From assembly GCF_010020825.1 (NCBI RefSeq), contig NZ_JAACJE010000001.1, positions 1,426,001 to 1,490,000 of the forward strand: DNA of 64,000 nucleotides. The letters run 5' to 3'. The position numbers were made by a program, and so were the translations under genes. The stretch comes from Acidovorax sp. 210-6 (lineage in GTDB: Bacteria; Pseudomonadota; Gammaproteobacteria; Burkholderiales; Burkholderiaceae_C). Of the stretch, positions 61,447 to 64,000 are shown one piece after another (within the stretch, counting starts at the first letter, position 1; each line of letters opens with the position of its first letter). The notes under the pieces are model-generated. The model made no database searches and was not told the DNA's origin. It was given only the letters and a program-made list of their open reading frames with translations.

Positions 61447-61905
61447 CTACGTCGAGCCAGTGTGATGTGGTTGGTGGGGAGGTGTGCGATTGCCCCTGCG
61501 GTTCAGTGGTGGCAGCGGCTGATCCAGGAAGTGCTGGGTCAGCCCGCGCGAGCTGGCGTGGTAGGCCCACCGATGGAACTGCTCGAGCAGCAGCATCTCG
61601 CGCCTGCGGAGTTCCGCGTTCTCCTGTTGCAGGCGATGAACCCGATCCATCGCGGCCTGCAAGGCAGCGGATACAGGCCGGCCCGGCTTGACTCTCACCG
61701 ACGCTGGAGTCGCGTTGCGGCAGACGTCGTACGCGATGCGGATCGGAGCGTGCTTGAACAGGGCCTGCCGTGTGTAGGCGCAGCCAAACCGTTTTTCGGC
61801 GGCCTGGATGAGCGCCGGCCACGTCAGCCGGCCCTCCCAGGCGCGGACCATCGTCAGGATGGCCTCTACCCGCTCTGGCGTGAGGTTAGGGGAACGTCGT
61901 GTCAT
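61447..61905 (-). CDS. ginD: GinD-like small HTH protein
   Basis: This 152-residue basic protein has an N-terminal region (LTPERVEAILTMVRAWEGRL, then TWPALIQAAEKRFGCAYTRQ) that resembles a helix-turn-helix. A coiled-coil segment (RVHRLQQENAELRRREML) and a proline-rich tail follow. It follows the large recombinase gene with a four-base overlap (61902-61905). In GInts, ginD encodes such a small protein and is required for recombination together with ginA-C. The assignment rests on order, overlap and size. Confidence 0.7.
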   Translation of the reverse strand: MTRRSPNLTPERVEAILTMVRAWEGRLTWPALIQAAEKRFGCAYTRQALFKHAPIRIAYDVCRNATPASVRVKPGRPVSAALQAAMDRVHRLQQENAELRRREMLLLEQFHRWAYHASSRGLTQHFLDQPLPPLNRRGNRTPPHQPHHTGST

Positions 61906-63977
61906 GAATGGGATTTCCTGGATGAGGGGGTGGAAGTTGCGCCGGTCGGCGCTGCGAGCCGCAGAGCGTCGACGCCGGCCAGCCGATCACGGGCGGCGCT
62001 CTCGGAGAGGGAATCGGCTCCGCCGGTGCTGAGCTGGATCACAGCGCCGTCCTCGATCGCCGGGTCCCGCAAGATGGTCAGCAACTGGTCCAGCCGCTCC
62101 ACGGTGGCTAGGTGGGTGGCAACCCAGTCCGCCGCGCCGTACACCCCCTCGGCAGCGGCGGCCTGCGCGGTCCTGAGTTGCGCCGACGCCTGCTCCAACG
62201 CGGCGGCCACGCGTTCGGTCTTGCCATCGATCCCCTTGATGCAGACGTGCTCCCGGCAGTCCAGGCAGTTGCGGAACATCTCGCACGGAGCCGAGGCGAA
62301 GTCATGGATGCAGAAGCCGTACAACGTTGTATGCGCTGTCGGCACGGCCATCGCCGCGTATTCGTCGCGCGACACCGGTAGATGCTTCGGAATCTCCGCC
62401 AGCGGGCCGATGACTTTCGCGTGATCGCCCACCACAGAACGGATGTGTGCCACGATCTCCTGGCTGGAGACGTGGTCGTAGGCCGCGTTCTGACGGATGT
62501 CCCTGCGGCCGCTCCACTTGGCGATGTCCACCTGGGACAGATTCGCGCCCTGGGCCAGGGTATTGAGCCAGTGCCGGAACTGGTGGCTCTTGATGGACAG
62601 CGTGCGATTCGGGTCGAGCCCGACGCGCTGGAACACGGTGACACTGCCGGCCTTGGCGTTCTGGCCGAGCCCATTGCCCACATGGTGGTACTTCAGCGGC
62701 TCCAGCATGCACGAGCTGCCGACACCGGTTCGGAACAACCTCGCGGGGATGACCAGCAGCGCCTCACCGTACTTCAGTCCGGTCCTGGCGTCTGCATAGG
62801 GAAAGTGCGGCGGCAACTGGTGGACGACGTGGCGCTCGAAGTCAGCGAATCGAACCACCATCGCTGGGATGTGGCCCGCCACGCGCACCACCATCGTGAC
62901 GGGAAGCCCCGCGCTCTGCACCCAGGTGCGCGCGTGGTTCCGCTTGCTCACACCCCCGAGTCCCAGGAGATCGGCGATGTCCTCGAAGTCGATGAACTCC
63001 TGCGTGCGCAGGTGCTCCCATTCCGGCGGCAGGTAGATCCGCGTCGGGTTCGCCTCGTACCATCGGGCGAGGTGGCGGGCGTGTTCCGTGAGGCCGCGAA
63101 TCCTGCGCAACGCCTCGCGCACCACGTCCGCCATCCCGGGCAGGATCAGCTTGACGTGGCCGTCGTAGCCTTTGGAGCCCGCCCAGCGCAGGCCAAGATG
63201 TCGTACCTCGCCATCGCCCGGAACGTCCACCTCGCAGTCCGCAGGCAAGGCCAGCACCTCGTTGAAGCGCTCCGGCGCGGCGCACAGGATGGCCGCCACG
63301 GACGTGATGAGCACGTCCCTCGGGTCGGATGCCAGATGGAATGCGCGCGCCAGGGCGTCCAGGGCTGCGGGGGCAGGCATCAGCCTGCGCTTGCGGGCCT
63401 CGAAGGCTTCGCCGATGCGACCGTAGGTACTGCCCCGGCGCATCGCGTAGCGCCAGGTGCCGGTCGTGTGGGCGCACAGCATCCGGTCTTCCAGAAACCG
63501 GGCGATCTGCCCGAGGCGGAAGCCGATCCCGTCGAGGGATGCATCGCCGCGGCCGTCGTCCATGGCAGTCACGGCGGCGTCGAAGGTGGTCCGGTCGATC
63601 TCTGCTGCGGAGGCGAGCCGCTGCTTCCTCATGGCAATGCCGAGTACGTGGAACGCCTGCACCGCCCGCAGCGCCGCGCTTGCCGAGCGCTGGGCCAGCT
63701 CGCTTCGCACGTAGGCCTTGGCCAGCGCGCGAACCTTGGGCGACAGTGTTTGCCCGCCGGCGCCGGGCACCTTGATGAAGAAGAAGCGCACGCGGGCCTG
63801 CTTGGCCCGCCGGTCCCCCTGGGCCAGGTAGTGCTCGGTCACGTCCCAGCAATCCGAATCGAACTCCAGGTCCTTCCCGAAGGCCGTGAGTTCGTTCCGA
63901 GCGTTGGCGATGAAGGCGTCCAGCTTGGCCTGCGCATCGCGCAATGCCCTGGGTTTCAGTCGGGTCACGGTGGTCAT
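61902..63977 (-). CDS. ginC: GinC-like large tyrosine recombinase
   Basis: This 691-residue protein carries the tyrosine-recombinase motifs: an Arg in CAAPERFNEVLAL near residue 235 and the HxxR box in SHQFRHWLNTLAQG near 464. WSGRRDIRQNAAYDH follows, with the nucleophilic Tyr near residue 500. The N-terminal 200 residues are the helical arm- and core-binding part, and the C-terminus has a Cys-rich stretch (PCEMFRNCLDCREHVC). It is larger than ordinary integrases and is coupled to a small HTH protein. Two more integrases (ginA, ginB) should lie to the right of 64000. It drives integration and excision of the island. Confidence 0.78.
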   Translation of the reverse strand: MTTVTRLKPRALRDAQAKLDAFIANARNELTAFGKDLEFDSDCWDVTEHYLAQGDRRAKQARVRFFFIKVPGAGGQTLSPKVRALAKAYVRSELAQRSASAALRAVQAFHVLGIAMRKQRLASAAEIDRTTFDAAVTAMDDGRGDASLDGIGFRLGQIARFLEDRMLCAHTTGTWRYAMRRGSTYGRIGEAFEARKRRLMPAPAALDALARAFHLASDPRDVLITSVAAILCAAPERFNEVLALPADCEVDVPGDGEVRHLGLRWAGSKGYDGHVKLILPGMADVVREALRRIRGLTEHARHLARWYEANPTRIYLPPEWEHLRTQEFIDFEDIADLLGLGGVSKRNHARTWVQSAGLPVTMVVRVAGHIPAMVVRFADFERHVVHQLPPHFPYADARTGLKYGEALLVIPARLFRTGVGSSCMLEPLKYHHVGNGLGQNAKAGSVTVFQRVGLDPNRTLSIKSHQFRHWLNTLAQGANLSQVDIAKWSGRRDIRQNAAYDHVSSQEIVAHIRSVVGDHAKVIGPLAEIPKHLPVSRDEYAAMAVPTAHTTLYGFCIHDFASAPCEMFRNCLDCREHVCIKGIDGKTERVAAALEQASAQLRTAQAAAAEGVYGAADWVATHLATVERLDQLLTILRDPAIEDGAVIQLSTGGADSLSESAARDRLAGVDALRLAAPTGATSTPSSRKSHS

Positions 63978-64000
63978 GCGGCCTCCCGTTCATGCTGAGA

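Larger units (their letters stand above)
57003..64000. mobile_element. GInt-type genomic island, one end, continuing past the right edge
   Basis: From about 57.0 kb the GC content falls and the interrupted PAPS reductase-like gene ends. The island carries a three-gene nuclease-methylase cassette and ginC/ginD-like genes at its right. GInts have four recombination genes, ginA to ginD, of which three encode tyrosine-type integrases and one a small HTH protein. Here the large recombinase and the small protein overlap by four bases, and two further integrases are expected beyond 64000. Exact ends and direct repeats could not be set, because the right end lies outside the window. Confidence 0.65.

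Overview
The window is high-GC, densely coded DNA from a betaproteobacterium, most likely order Burkholderiales (Alcaligenaceae/Bordetella-like or a close relative). The grounds are four separate Bug/TctC-type periplasmic receptors, a Burkholderiales-type trimeric porin, LysR/IclR-controlled acyl-CoA catabolic operons, a luxR-rsaM-luxI quorum-sensing locus, and a remnant of the NasA/CysJ-type nitrate reductase fusion. No rRNA, tRNA, CRISPR array or classical insertion sequence was seen.

Region 1 (1-32.8 kb) looks chromosomal. It starts inside a FadB/FadJ-type multifunctional enzyme translationally coupled to an indolepyruvate:ferredoxin oxidoreductase. A Bug receptor, a PAS-GGDEF-EAL protein paired with a periplasmic ligand-binding protein, and a LysR/Bug/hydrolase locus follow. 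The tail of the ligand-binding gene is repeated 3,375 bp downstream as a broken copy. Next come a second LysR-Bug pair with a 770-residue PD-(D/E)XK-type protein lying between its two members, and a gene of unknown function. The quorum-sensing locus is LuxR, an RsaM-like repressor, an AHL synthase, and a coupled protein resembling the C-terminal lobe of an NRPS condensation domain. Then come TetR, dinG (broken by an in-frame stop), a membrane protein, and an IclR-controlled catabolic operon: acyl-CoA ligase, Bug, porin, oxidoreductase and citryl-CoA-lyase-like protein.

Region 2 (33.0-55.7 kb) is an accessory island of plasmid or integrative-element character. It has a leftward series of small, often ATGA-overlapping genes of unknown function (33-40.6 kb) and a rightward series (41.7-55.7 kb). 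It carries a DnaE2 C-terminal fragment, a PemK/MazF-type toxin-antitoxin pair, three DNA-methylase-like or nuclease-related genes with degenerate motifs, a HerA-like ATPase, and a protein built from about seven or eight tandem helix-turn-helix modules. Many intergenic gaps hold strong GC-rich stem-loops without a T run, and one composite intergenic element occurs twice. Two genes here carry single frameshifts.

Region 3 (55.7-56.5 kb) is a gutted nitrate-assimilation locus. A sigma-54 promoter and a long leader with an attenuator-like terminator survive, but the nasA gene is reduced to a 114-residue in-frame fusion of its first and last codons.

Region 4 (about 57.0 kb to beyond the right edge) has visibly lower GC and looks like one end of a GInt-type genomic island that interrupts a PAPS-reductase-like gene. 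It holds ginC- and ginD-like genes, with ginA/ginB expected to the right. Its cargo is a compact three-gene cassette: an HTH regulator, a large N6-adenine-type DNA methyltransferase and a PD-(D/E)XK nuclease. One leaderless promoter, covered by two identical-arm operators 21 bp apart, drives it. This cassette is the best candidate here for a poorly described restriction or defence system.
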